Part shown: piece by piece, positions 9,701-16,579 of the stretch
Layout: each line of letters starts with the position of its first letter
Position numbering within the stretch: the stretch's first letter is position 1
DNA from: Candidatus Melainabacteria bacterium
GTDB taxonomy: Bacteria > Cyanobacteriota > Vampirovibrionia > Obscuribacterales > Obscuribacteraceae
Direction: 5' to 3'
Assembly: GCA_003151275.1 (NCBI GenBank)
Contig: PLXC01000086.1
Coordinates: forward strand, 1 to 64,000
Length of the DNA stretch: 64,000 nt
The notes under the pieces: model-generated
What the model was told of the DNA's origin: nothing
Databases searched by the model: none
The model's input: only the letters and a program-made list of their open reading frames with translations
Translations under genes and position numbers: made by a program

Positions 9701-10083
9701 CTCATCCCGAGATGCTGAATCAGCTCGTCGCAGAAGGCGAGAGGCTGCTCGGCATCTTTGATACAAGCAAGTTGGCGTCTATGTTGAGTTCGTCTCGCCG
9801 ACATTTTCACGAAATGCCATACATGCTTGTTGATGCAGAATTTTCTTCGATCAAGCGTCCCGACTTATTAATCGAGGATGAGTCAGGAAATTGGTTCATC
9901 GTGGACTACAAAACAGACAAATTTAAACAGGAAAAGCTTCCACAGCAGGCCGCAAAACACCGCGAACAGTTGCATGACTATGCACAGGATCTAAATCGGC
10001 TTACCGGCATTAGTGCTGAAACTTGCATCTACTTTGCTGAGTTTGGAATTTTATACGACACTAAAAAGCAATCAATTATATGA
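6778..10083 (+). CDS. addA: AddA-type UvrD/Rep helicase-nuclease
   Basis: An 1101-residue superfamily 1 helicase fused to a C-terminal nuclease. Helicase motifs in order: Walker A SAGAGSGKTH near residue 25; motif Ia VAVTYTRKAAAEM; motif II VDEFQDTN near 378; motif III GDDKQSIYKFQGAD; motif IV SQSFRSHP; motif V MTIHSSKGLEF; motif VI LLYVAMTRARDHL. The nuclease is marked by GTYFHALMEH and IVDYKTDK near 1042. Both catalytic modules look intact. The start is a GTG immediately after the AddB-like stop codon, so translation is probably coupled. It overlaps the convergent MATE gene by 12 bp at the 3' end. Confidence 0.93.
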   Translation: MANLTEQQRQAVTSIDRNVLVSAGAGSGKTHVLVERYIELLRRTPELSVSNIVAVTYTRKAAAEMRTRLKAKIQQLLATSDEVERVRWNQCYSEIDGARIVTIHSLCESILKAFPVDAGIDPQFEIVDDVGQSQLLRNAIDHAFREVIDDNAEEIELLLQQNIEDLRYWMQLCLKSSTQFKEAIGVIGELTEQRLIAHAQQRLKDFQKRSMDAALKDKLWMRSFSYVEQNPWRDAANELERLRGVMVQLTYELAANADEHEIRWSKFCQIASIKVGRYGPKSGEANEIKAAMKDVQTIASDLSKKIPADLCDEDFKAFHLIMLFIRLANRALQHYETEKRSLLKLDYNDLIELAVSALVSESSSAREHYHQTVRAILVDEFQDTNLMQSKLIRLLASKETNLFLIGDDKQSIYKFQGADVATFNSWKLEFSSADAESILSLSQSFRSHPSVVGFINAMFENVMDGADETYKARFESLTAARSEVEDGERVKVIVLPEFNSDGEQLKASELKQLEAQSVASWIVDNVEKETLVSVKSGGTRPIQFGDFAVLVQRNQDFSEIELALAAQKIPYVTLGGRGFLERQEIYDVQNLLSFLSYPRDNHALIGILRSPMFGITDDILHLIGSGGGTGRSLWQKLQETVELRKPGYETVANAKTCLSNWIKDAALLPVSDLLRRIVISTSYDLVLMTMPNGHQRSRNLWKVVHLATENESLSCAEFADSLKLMREFKVKQSDAPLDTGDVVKLMTIHSSKGLEFPAVALPVLGTPANCKATKLKFHRDFGISINTSREAEDDTKPSWYRLTHLLDNELELAEKKRLLYVAMTRARDHLALFIQPQPKSAQSFLKWIHESLQLESVDYESSALRQIKSPRHCAEFQVSSIAAQIQIARKTQSADRSKQVVSCSLIEAIPAKQIEAPSSWTDWTRVTPGADAAPLGATISGTYFHALMEHVTSVSSGLTKEIIASLAFAQGDVVAHPEMLNQLVAEGERLLGIFDTSKLASMLSSSRRHFHEMPYMLVDAEFSSIKRPDLLIEDESGNWFIVDYKTDKFKQEKLPQQAAKHREQLHDYAQDLNRLTGISAETCIYFAEFGILYDTKKQSII

Positions 10084-11463
10084 GTTGGATTCTGGTTTCA
10101 GATCAACACTGCGAAAGATGAGAGCAGCCATAATCATCAGTGCTACTCGAGAAATGAATATCGCTAGCCAAATACCAGAGAAACCCATTTTGAAAGTCAC
10201 CGTAAACAGGTATGCAAGGGGCAGTCGGCAAAGGATATATCCCCCAAATTGAGCCACTAAAGGCAGGGCTGTCTTCCCCGCTCCTTCAAGACTGGCAAAT
10301 AGGATAAATGCAAAGGCGATCAATGGCATGGAAATGGTGGCACCGGCAGTGCCTATGCAGACGCAGGAAATGACTGCTTCAGAATCTGAGAATAGCTTGG
10401 CCAACTGTGGCGTCAATCCTTGCACCAATGCTCCGCCGATAAGCATAATTCCCGTGCAAACAAACGCGAACTGCCAACCAAGAACTCGAGCGCGCTTAAA
10501 TAAGCCAGCACCTATATGGTGACCTACGAGCGTGGCGCTAACTGAAGACATTGCTACTAGCGGCAGAATACCAAAAGTTTCCTCAATTTTCAGAGTTACT
10601 GAATATGCAGCTTGCGTGTTTTCACTGCCTGGAAGTTTGCCGAGCAACGCGTAGATGGAAAACAGCGAAGCAATGTAGCAAGCCTCCGAAAGCAGTACCG
10701 GTATGCCAACTCTGCAGAATGCTTTTATTCGCTCCGTCGCGGGTGGGAATTGTGAGCAAGAAGACTTTGAATCTGCAAATTCTGAAACGAGCAGAAATAA
10801 GGTAAGCGCCATACCCACAAGCGCACCTAAATTCCAGGACACCGCTAGTGCAGTCAAAGAGTGGTGCCACGGCGATGCCTCAATCAGATATAAAAGTACA
10901 CCACCGGCAATACTAATCAATCCAATCAACGTCCACATGCGCAAGCAATCATTGGTTTTGCCAATGGCGCGCAAGATGGCTGCTTGTACCAGCACAATCA
11001 TGAACGGCAAGTTGCCGAAGGCACAAACTTTCAAATAAGGCACCCCCGTTTCGCGCACGGACTGTGTGCATCCAGAAAACTGCATCACCGCATCGGCAGC
11101 GAAGTAACAGATAGTCGCTGAGAGTGTGCCAAAAATCGCTGCCAGAGCCAATCCGTCCATTGCATAGCGCCGCGCGATGCCGGTTTGATTGGCTCCCATT
11201 GCTTGAGATACGAAGCATCCAGTTGCCGCGGCCAATCCAGTGCCAATGAGCATGGTGGCGAAAATACTCTGGTCTGCAACGCCAACAGCGGCTTGAGCTG
11301 CGGCGCCTTGCCAACCTGCAACCGCCATGTCTACAACGCCAATCAAACAAAAGATAAAGGACGTTCCTAATAACGGCAACGCCATGCGCAATGCCTTCCA
11401 AATGCTGGTATTCCCTAACTCTATATACGCTGCGTTTTCTTCGAGTTTACCGATTACTTCCAT
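10072..11463 (-). CDS. MATE family efflux transporter
   Basis: A 463-residue inner-membrane protein with about 12 hydrophobic helices in two similar halves, as expected for MATE antiporters that export drugs or metabolites using Na+ or H+. The N-terminal PLLGTSFIFCLIGVVDMAVAG and the mid-protein MSSVSATLVGHHIGAG loop match the family. I start at ATG 11463 because GGAGAG lies 3-5 bases upstream; the open frame continues to a TTG at 11523 without a ribosome-binding site. It is transcribed away from the gene at 11563, and an 18-bp palindrome lies between them, suggesting shared regulation. The substrate is unknown. Confidence 0.9.
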   Translation of the reverse strand: MEVIGKLEENAAYIELGNTSIWKALRMALPLLGTSFIFCLIGVVDMAVAGWQGAAAQAAVGVADQSIFATMLIGTGLAAATGCFVSQAMGANQTGIARRYAMDGLALAAIFGTLSATICYFAADAVMQFSGCTQSVRETGVPYLKVCAFGNLPFMIVLVQAAILRAIGKTNDCLRMWTLIGLISIAGGVLLYLIEASPWHHSLTALAVSWNLGALVGMALTLFLLVSEFADSKSSCSQFPPATERIKAFCRVGIPVLLSEACYIASLFSIYALLGKLPGSENTQAAYSVTLKIEETFGILPLVAMSSVSATLVGHHIGAGLFKRARVLGWQFAFVCTGIMLIGGALVQGLTPQLAKLFSDSEAVISCVCIGTAGATISMPLIAFAFILFASLEGAGKTALPLVAQFGGYILCRLPLAYLFTVTFKMGFSGIWLAIFISRVALMIMAALIFRSVDLKPESNSYN

Positions 11464-11544
11464 GTTCTCTCCAAAACGCGCAGGGGACGGATGGGAGCCC
11501 TGAACTAGGGCACCCTCAAGCAAAATTGTGGTATAACAGTTGAA

Positions 11545-11562
11545 CGTGGTAACGTTACCACG
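11545..11562. promoter_or_regulatory. Perfect 18-bp palindrome between divergent genes
   Basis: CGTGGTAACGTTACCACG reads identically on both strands and ends one base before the ATG at 11563. A TATAAC -10-like box lies at 11532-11537. The site resembles an operator for a dimeric repressor that would control the efflux gene, the rightward gene, or both. No TetR, MarR or LacI-type gene lies beside it. Confidence 0.6.
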
Positions 11563-12357
11563 ATGAATCGTTTAAATCAATGGGATTATTCTTCAATGTC
11601 GGACTCAAAAGTTGAAAAGGCGGCTGTAAACTGGGTGGAGGCCTTAAACGAGCAAACTGAATGGACTGACCAAACCAGGTTTTTGAGTTGGCTAGCAGGC
11701 GCAATTGGTAAACACCTGCAGCCAAGTCAGGAGGCGCAGAATCGGTTCGCTGATACTCTGAAACGAATTCGAACCCACTTGGGCAACATTCATTTTGGTC
11801 TTCCTGAAGACCTTGTCTGGCTCAATCGTGAGTTGAAAGTTTGTCGACCGGGATTGTATCGAGCAGATGTTTCTACTCTGCCGACCGCTTCGCGGTTGCC
11901 TGCATTCAGAGTAGACGCAACCTGTATTCAGGAGGATTTGGCTGCAGGCGAAAATCTGAAATATGGACTTGAGGATAGTCCGCTCGAAGCCCTACGATTG
12001 ACATTGCTCTTGCAGTTCGCAGAATTCGTCGGTAGCTCTCTTGACGCCGATGATGCAGAAATGCTTCGCGTCGATAGATGTCGGGGACTGTATCGCGCCG
12101 AGATGGCGCTGCCAGCTGCAGCTGTTTATCCGCCTGCTGTCGAATCGCAGTGGCGAAAAGAAATAGAAGTTTTTCAAGAAAACGAAATCAGCGCAGACGA
12201 CGTACTTCGTTGCGAATATTTCTTTTTGAAAACTGCAAAGGCTCGGTTCTGCTCGGATGCCTGTCGTTTCAGCACGTTCCAAATCATGAAACAACTGCAG
12301 CAGCCCGGCTATCTGGCGACAAAGCAAAAGCGATATCGTTTAAAAACTAAGAATTAA
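11563..12357 (+). CDS. Hypothetical protein with degenerate CGNR-like C-terminal motif
   Basis: A 264-residue soluble protein. The N-terminal 200 residues match nothing I recognise. The C-terminus has ARFCSDACRFSTFQ followed by basic residues KQKRYRLK, resembling the zinc-ribbon end of CGNR/DUF6076-like proteins. The usual first cysteine pair is reduced to one cysteine (RCEYFF), so zinc binding is uncertain. If the resemblance is real it could be a DNA-binding protein and the regulator of the adjoining palindrome. The ATG at 11563 has no room for a ribosome-binding site outside the palindrome; leaderless translation or ATG 11596 are alternatives. Confidence 0.6.
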   Translation: MNRLNQWDYSSMSDSKVEKAAVNWVEALNEQTEWTDQTRFLSWLAGAIGKHLQPSQEAQNRFADTLKRIRTHLGNIHFGLPEDLVWLNRELKVCRPGLYRADVSTLPTASRLPAFRVDATCIQEDLAAGENLKYGLEDSPLEALRLTLLLQFAEFVGSSLDADDAEMLRVDRCRGLYRAEMALPAAAVYPPAVESQWRKEIEVFQENEISADDVLRCEYFFLKTAKARFCSDACRFSTFQIMKQLQQPGYLATKQKRYRLKTKN

Positions 12358-12534
12358 ACGCACCCGCAACAGAAAAGTCCACAGTTCGCGTGGTTGTATA
12401 TGGACAGTATGTCTCGACGCATTGCGATAAACGTTTTAGCAATGGCACGCTTGAAGTTTCTCCTGATGGTCGCGGCTTTAGGCATCCGGTTTTGCGTGGC
12501 TCGATAACTTTGGCAATATCTTAAACGACGGTTC

Positions 12535-12738
12535 TCAACTCTTACTTAGTGACTGTGCAACCGATGCATAACTAGCAGCAAGGCATGGCGCTTCTGTGTG
12601 GTTGATGGCGTACTTGCATGCCACCATCATGGCGTAGCCGTCATCATGCAACTCTTGTGCAATCTCGTCCAAAAATGAAGCAAGAGGACCGCAACGTGAC
12701 TCTGCCACCATATGTGGTTTCTTGAAAAATCTTTCCAT
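12535..12738 (-). pseudogene. Fragment of tyrosine recombinase/integrase N-terminal domain
   Basis: A 67-residue open frame with a perfect ribosome-binding site (AAGGAG, 7 bases before ATG 12738). The segment CGPLASFLDEIAQELHDDGY resembles the opening of many XerC/D-like integrases (GPLxxYLDxFAxxLxxxGYA), the SAM-like DNA-binding domain. The catalytic Arg-His-Arg-Tyr domain is absent, and the reading frame turns into unrelated sequence and stops. It is most likely a relic of a recombinase. It could instead be a small expressed protein, since the translation start is intact. Confidence 0.42.
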
Positions 12739-12886
12739 GGTCTTACTCCTTGTGCGAACCGGTACATACCCAACTGCATGCCACGTAGACGCCATGCAAC
12801 AACATGATGAGCACACGATTGAACTAAGTCATTCACTCCAGGTCAGATGGAGTAAATTGTGGCTTACAGGCTAGCGAAGAGTTCTG

Positions 12887-13594
12887 CTACTTTTCGAGTA
12901 GCAGATCAACAAGCCAGCAACCTCGAACATGGGTACAGAGCAAGCAATGGTCAAGAATATCTGATTGCGTACATCCAACGTCCCGTAGCCGTTCTTCGAG
13001 CCTTAACATATGGGAGAATTGCCGGGAATCATACATCTGCTGAGACAACTCGATGATTTCAGTCGTGCGCCATTCTGGATTGATCGCGACTTGCTGAAAT
13101 GGATTCAAGAAGATGTCTTTAAAAATTGCTGCCGAGTGCGCTTCAATGTCAAACGCTTCGCTTGGTGAGATTGCACGGAAAGCGGCATCAACGGCCCAAA
13201 CGCTACCATGAAACGACGTGCGCGTACTGAGGGGTATGAAACCAACAGCATTAACAGCACAATTGGCACACCAGCGACGCCCATCAGGTTCGGACTCCGG
13301 TTGCGACAAGAGGAGTTTTTTATGCTCTCCCAAGACTGCTTCCTCATAATGCACTTGTGATGCAGACTTCAACTCGTCCACCAACAAGTCACCGTCAGCA
13401 AATGCTTCTGCAACTTCGACTAAGGTGAATGCTGTCATGAAGGTTGCAATAGGGAGTACGTGCCGGGCAATTGCACACAAGAAAAGTCGCCACTTCCTAT
13501 CTATGTTCCCGTCAAGCAGTTCCCCTTCCATCATTTCCATAAGATCTTGAGGGTGATCGTTGGTTTTTTCCCAGTGCTGAAATTTGTCATCCAA
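12887..13594 (-). CDS. Conserved hypothetical protein of a planctomycete-rich family
   Basis: A 235-residue soluble protein. Its pattern matches a family I know mainly from Gemmata-type planctomycetes: an N-terminal KWRLFLCAIARHVLP block (usually KLRLFACACCRR), a central variable part, the IFLNPFQQVAINPEW block at about residues 165-180, then LSQQMYDSRQFSHM, DILDHCLLCTHVRGCW and the terminal VDLLLEK. Family function is unknown. GGAGGTGA lies about 10 bases before the ATG. It is divergent from the DUF1963 gene with only 35 bp between their starts. Confidence 0.72.
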   Translation of the reverse strand: MDDKFQHWEKTNDHPQDLMEMMEGELLDGNIDRKWRLFLCAIARHVLPIATFMTAFTLVEVAEAFADGDLLVDELKSASQVHYEEAVLGEHKKLLLSQPESEPDGRRWCANCAVNAVGFIPLSTRTSFHGSVWAVDAAFRAISPSEAFDIEAHSAAIFKDIFLNPFQQVAINPEWRTTEIIELSQQMYDSRQFSHMLRLEERLRDVGCTQSDILDHCLLCTHVRGCWLVDLLLEK

Positions 13595-13629
13595 AGCAGC
13601 TCACCTCCAGACTTGAATGGTAGTACATT

Positions 13630-14589
13630 GTGGTCCAGTACGGGAAGAATAATGCGGACCGAAGTTTGCCGTTTGAGCTTCCTGGACTAGACCGCTCGAT
13701 GCAGCAGGAGAAGAGGGTTCAGAGCATTGCTGGACAACTTGAGGCTTTTCAGCGAACATCAATTCGAATTAACGCCAGCTTGGCTGAGACCGAAGACGCT
13801 CTCCGACCAGGTATCAGCAAATTGGGTGGCAGACCCGATTTTCCGGAGAATATAACCTGGCCTGTTAGCAAGCTAGTAGTTCCTTCGTGGATGGCCCCCG
13901 GCGCAACTGGCATTCCAGTTGATGCAAATGGTGACTTTGCTCTCCCCTTTATCGCTCAATTGCGTATCGCCGATTTAAAGCCCTACGATGGTGCCAATCT
14001 TCTACCGAGTTCGGGAATACTTTATTTCGTCTACGCCGGCACTGAACATGGCTTCGACAATGGCAATCCTGCGAACTGGCGAGTATTTTACTGGGCAAAT
14101 GCAAATGAACTCAAACCTGCCTTTCCCCCTATTCCTATTCCGCCTGGCACCACCTATCGCGCTTGCACGCTGAGTTTTCAGAACGAAGCAACCCTCCCCC
14201 ATATAGAAACATGTTGGATCGGGAGTTCGGAGAGCCCTCACGCGAAGTTGGTGCTCACTCAAGAACAGTGGGATGCATATGCTGATTTTCTGTACGAGCT
14301 GAGAGCGAACCAGTCTATTCATCAGATGTTGGGACACTCGGATGACGTTCAACCATATGCGCTGGAGGGCGGATACAATCTCGTGCGTAATGAATTCTTT
14401 GCGGATTCTTCCAAGAAACTTTCTGAAAATGAGTTGCAGAAGGAGTGGGAACAATCCAGATTGCTGCTTCAAATAGATGACGAGGTCAACGGAATGCGCT
14501 TTGGGCGAGATGGACGGTTGTACTTCTTTATTAGGGAATCTGATTTGCGTCACAATGATTTCACCAAAGTCTGGGCAATCGAACAATGA
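13630..14589 (+). CDS. DUF1963 (YwqG-like) protein
   Basis: A soluble protein of up to 319 residues with the YwqG/DUF1963 pattern: KLGGRPDFPENITWP near residue 66, PFIAQLRIADLKPYD, GILYFVYAG, a mid-domain about 140-200, then HQMLGHSDDVQ near 235 and RLLLQIDDEV with the terminal RLYFFIRESDL. Family function is not established; members often sit beside immunity-type genes. The GTG at 13630 lacks an obvious ribosome-binding site; ATG 13699 is the main alternative and keeps the whole domain. Confidence 0.82.
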   Translation: MVQYGKNNADRSLPFELPGLDRSMQQEKRVQSIAGQLEAFQRTSIRINASLAETEDALRPGISKLGGRPDFPENITWPVSKLVVPSWMAPGATGIPVDANGDFALPFIAQLRIADLKPYDGANLLPSSGILYFVYAGTEHGFDNGNPANWRVFYWANANELKPAFPPIPIPPGTTYRACTLSFQNEATLPHIETCWIGSSESPHAKLVLTQEQWDAYADFLYELRANQSIHQMLGHSDDVQPYALEGGYNLVRNEFFADSSKKLSENELQKEWEQSRLLLQIDDEVNGMRFGRDGRLYFFIRESDLRHNDFTKVWAIEQ

Positions 14590-14707
14590 AGTTCGATCGC
14601 CACGATTGCTTACTTGCGCGAAATCCAGCATCTAGGTAAACAGCAGTTCGAGCTTTGGAGATCTAATTGAACATATGCTGATTTCAAATCGATTAATTAC
14701 CGAAGCG

Positions 14708-15502
14708 TTACCCACCCAACATATCCAAAAAGCTCTTGCTCTTCAGCCAAGCACCACCATCGGCTGTCATTACATCACCGGTGATGTAGCTGGCTTTTGG
14801 AGAACAAAGAAATACCGCCAACTCAGCAATTTCATCAACCGATGCAAGTCTACCTAGTGGCACGTTTTTACTAATCATCTTTTGTGCTTCTTCGCTGTCA
14901 AATTTCAGATTTTTTGAAGCGCCTTCAGTGACCATTGCTCCAGGCGCCAGGGCATTGACGCGGATACCATATCGTCCCCATTCTGCAGCGAGAGTTCTAG
15001 TCATCGCCAACACGCCCGCTTTTGCTGAAGCTGAGTGCACTACCCCTGGTGAACCAGTCCAAGCATAAGTGGCGATGATGTTTAAAATACATCCACCGCC
15101 CTGTTCAATCATTTGTTTTCCCGCAACGCTGCTGCAGAACCAAGTTCCGTCCAAAACGATGCGAACGACAGCATTCCATCCGTTAGGCGTTAATTTTTCA
15201 GATGGAACTAAAAAGTTTCCTGCTGCGTTGTTTATAAGAATGTCGATTCGTCCGAATTTTTCGACCGTTGCTTTCATCAACTCTTCGACTTTCGCATGGT
15301 CGCGCACATCGGTTGGTATGGCTAGAACACTTCCGCCTGCGGATTCGATTAAACGCGCTGTTTCTTTTAGATTGTCAATATTTCGACTGGCTATGACAAC
15401 CTTAGCGCCTTCTTTTGCAAGTTTGAGCGACATCTCTTTGCCCAGCCCGGTACCGCCGCCGGTAACTACGGCAACTTTGTCACTAAATGTTTTACTGTTC
15501 AT
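14708..15502 (-). CDS. SDR oxidoreductase, 2,4-dienoyl-CoA reductase-like
   Basis: A 264-residue short-chain dehydrogenase. TGGGTGLGKE binds the dinucleotide and NNAAGNF is the NNAG motif. The usual YxxxK is replaced by SASAK. A tyrosine 11 residues before that serine (TYAWTG) reproduces the Tyr...Ser-x3-Lys arrangement of 2,4-dienoyl-CoA reductases. The expected role is NADPH-dependent reduction of 2,4-dienoyl-CoA during breakdown of unsaturated fatty acids. The open frame extends to 15553, but ATG 15502 begins the normal SDR N-terminus. No other beta-oxidation gene is adjacent; the thiolase at 56.4 kb is far away. Confidence 0.87.
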   Translation of the reverse strand: MNSKTFSDKVAVVTGGGTGLGKEMSLKLAKEGAKVVIASRNIDNLKETARLIESAGGSVLAIPTDVRDHAKVEELMKATVEKFGRIDILINNAAGNFLVPSEKLTPNGWNAVVRIVLDGTWFCSSVAGKQMIEQGGGCILNIIATYAWTGSPGVVHSASAKAGVLAMTRTLAAEWGRYGIRVNALAPGAMVTEGASKNLKFDSEEAQKMISKNVPLGRLASVDEIAELAVFLCSPKASYITGDVMTADGGAWLKSKSFLDMLGG

Positions 15503-15735
15503 TGCGCTCTTTCTTAAGCCTGAAAGAACGCATCGTAGTCTGTGAAAGAGCACGCGTCAAGGCGAAAGCTGCCAGACCAGACCTCGACTTCCGTGCAACT
15601 TTAGCTAACGCTTGAAACGTCGCGATATACATGCCTCAAGTCCTTGCTACTGCCTATGGTGGCATAAGATCCTTCGACCTCAGTCCAACTCACCCTTCCT
15701 CTTGCCGCTACATTCGATACCTATTCCAGCGCTAA

Positions 15736-16266
15736 AATTTTGGTTACCTGACGGTCGGTGATTACTCGGCTGACTTGCACGAACTCGCGGCTCAAGGAAC
15801 ACACGCCTTCATGATGCTGACAGTGGTATTACCTTCAGTGCTGGGAATCCTGGTATATTTTTTGTTGGGTGAACGGCGCACGGCAGCAATTAAACCGTAT
15901 TTGAAGCTTGCCAATTTTGTTGTGCTTTTGCTGTTGAATTATTCGAACGCTGCGACTTCACTTCCGCAATCGATTGTGAATCCAGACGTGGATTTTCTGG
16001 TGTTCATTTATGGCACCACAATCATTCTTTGCTTAGCCGCATTCGGTGCGGGTTGGCTCATATCCAAGCTGTTGAAGACGAATAAATCGGACCAGGCTGC
16101 TTTGATGTTCGGGCTCGGCATGAATAACAATGGCACAGGACTGGTACTAGCATCAGCAACACTTTCAGATCACCCGGCTGTGCTACTGCCAATGATTTTC
16201 TATACGCTTGTACAACAAGTGATTGCAGCATTGGTCGACTGGAGATTCTTCAAACCAGAGGATTGA
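15736..16266 (+). pseudogene. C-terminal half of a bile acid:sodium symporter (SBF/BASS) family protein
   Basis: About 170 residues with roughly five hydrophobic helices, starting where a family member would be mid-protein: VVLPSVLGILVYFLLGE, then LLLLNYSNA, and MFGLGMNNNGTGLVLA near the end. The motif GMNNNGTG resembles the conserved substrate/Na+ site region of the second half. Full-length proteins are near 300 residues with about 10 helices. An in-frame TAA at 15733 and no homologous upstream sequence show that the first half is missing. The first possible start is TTG 15775. It is probably a nonfunctional remnant. Confidence 0.6.
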
Positions 16267-16353
16267 GCGAATCTTAACTACATTGGCATTTGAAAATGAC
16301 AACGGAATCTAGTCTATACGTTGTATATTTGAGTGGGAGAATTTGGAGAAGTC

Positions 16354-16533
16354 ATGGACCGAATGTATCTGAAAAATATTCTTGAACAGCTCGAACGCGA
16401 GAAATCTGTGCATGGAACAAAATTCGGCGCTAACGCTGTCCACGCGAAGTGCTTGCCCAATTTCGATCAAGCAATTGAAAAACTGCGAAAAGAGCTTGAT
16501 AAATATAATGAGGAAAATCCGCTTCCCACCTAA
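16354..16533 (+). CDS. Small hypothetical protein
   Basis: A 59-residue, charged, mostly helical protein rich in Lys, Glu and Asn, with no signal peptide or membrane segment. ATG 16354 follows GGAG by five bases, a good ribosome-binding site; a GTG at 16333 is an in-frame alternative without one. I do not recognise a family. It sits between the symporter remnant and the convergent kinase gene. Confidence 0.6.
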   Translation: MDRMYLKNILEQLEREKSVHGTKFGANAVHAKCLPNFDQAIEKLRKELDKYNEENPLPT

Positions 16534-16579
16534 GTCTGCGTAACGGGCATCCTCGATCTAGGTGGCGGGAGCATTGCCA

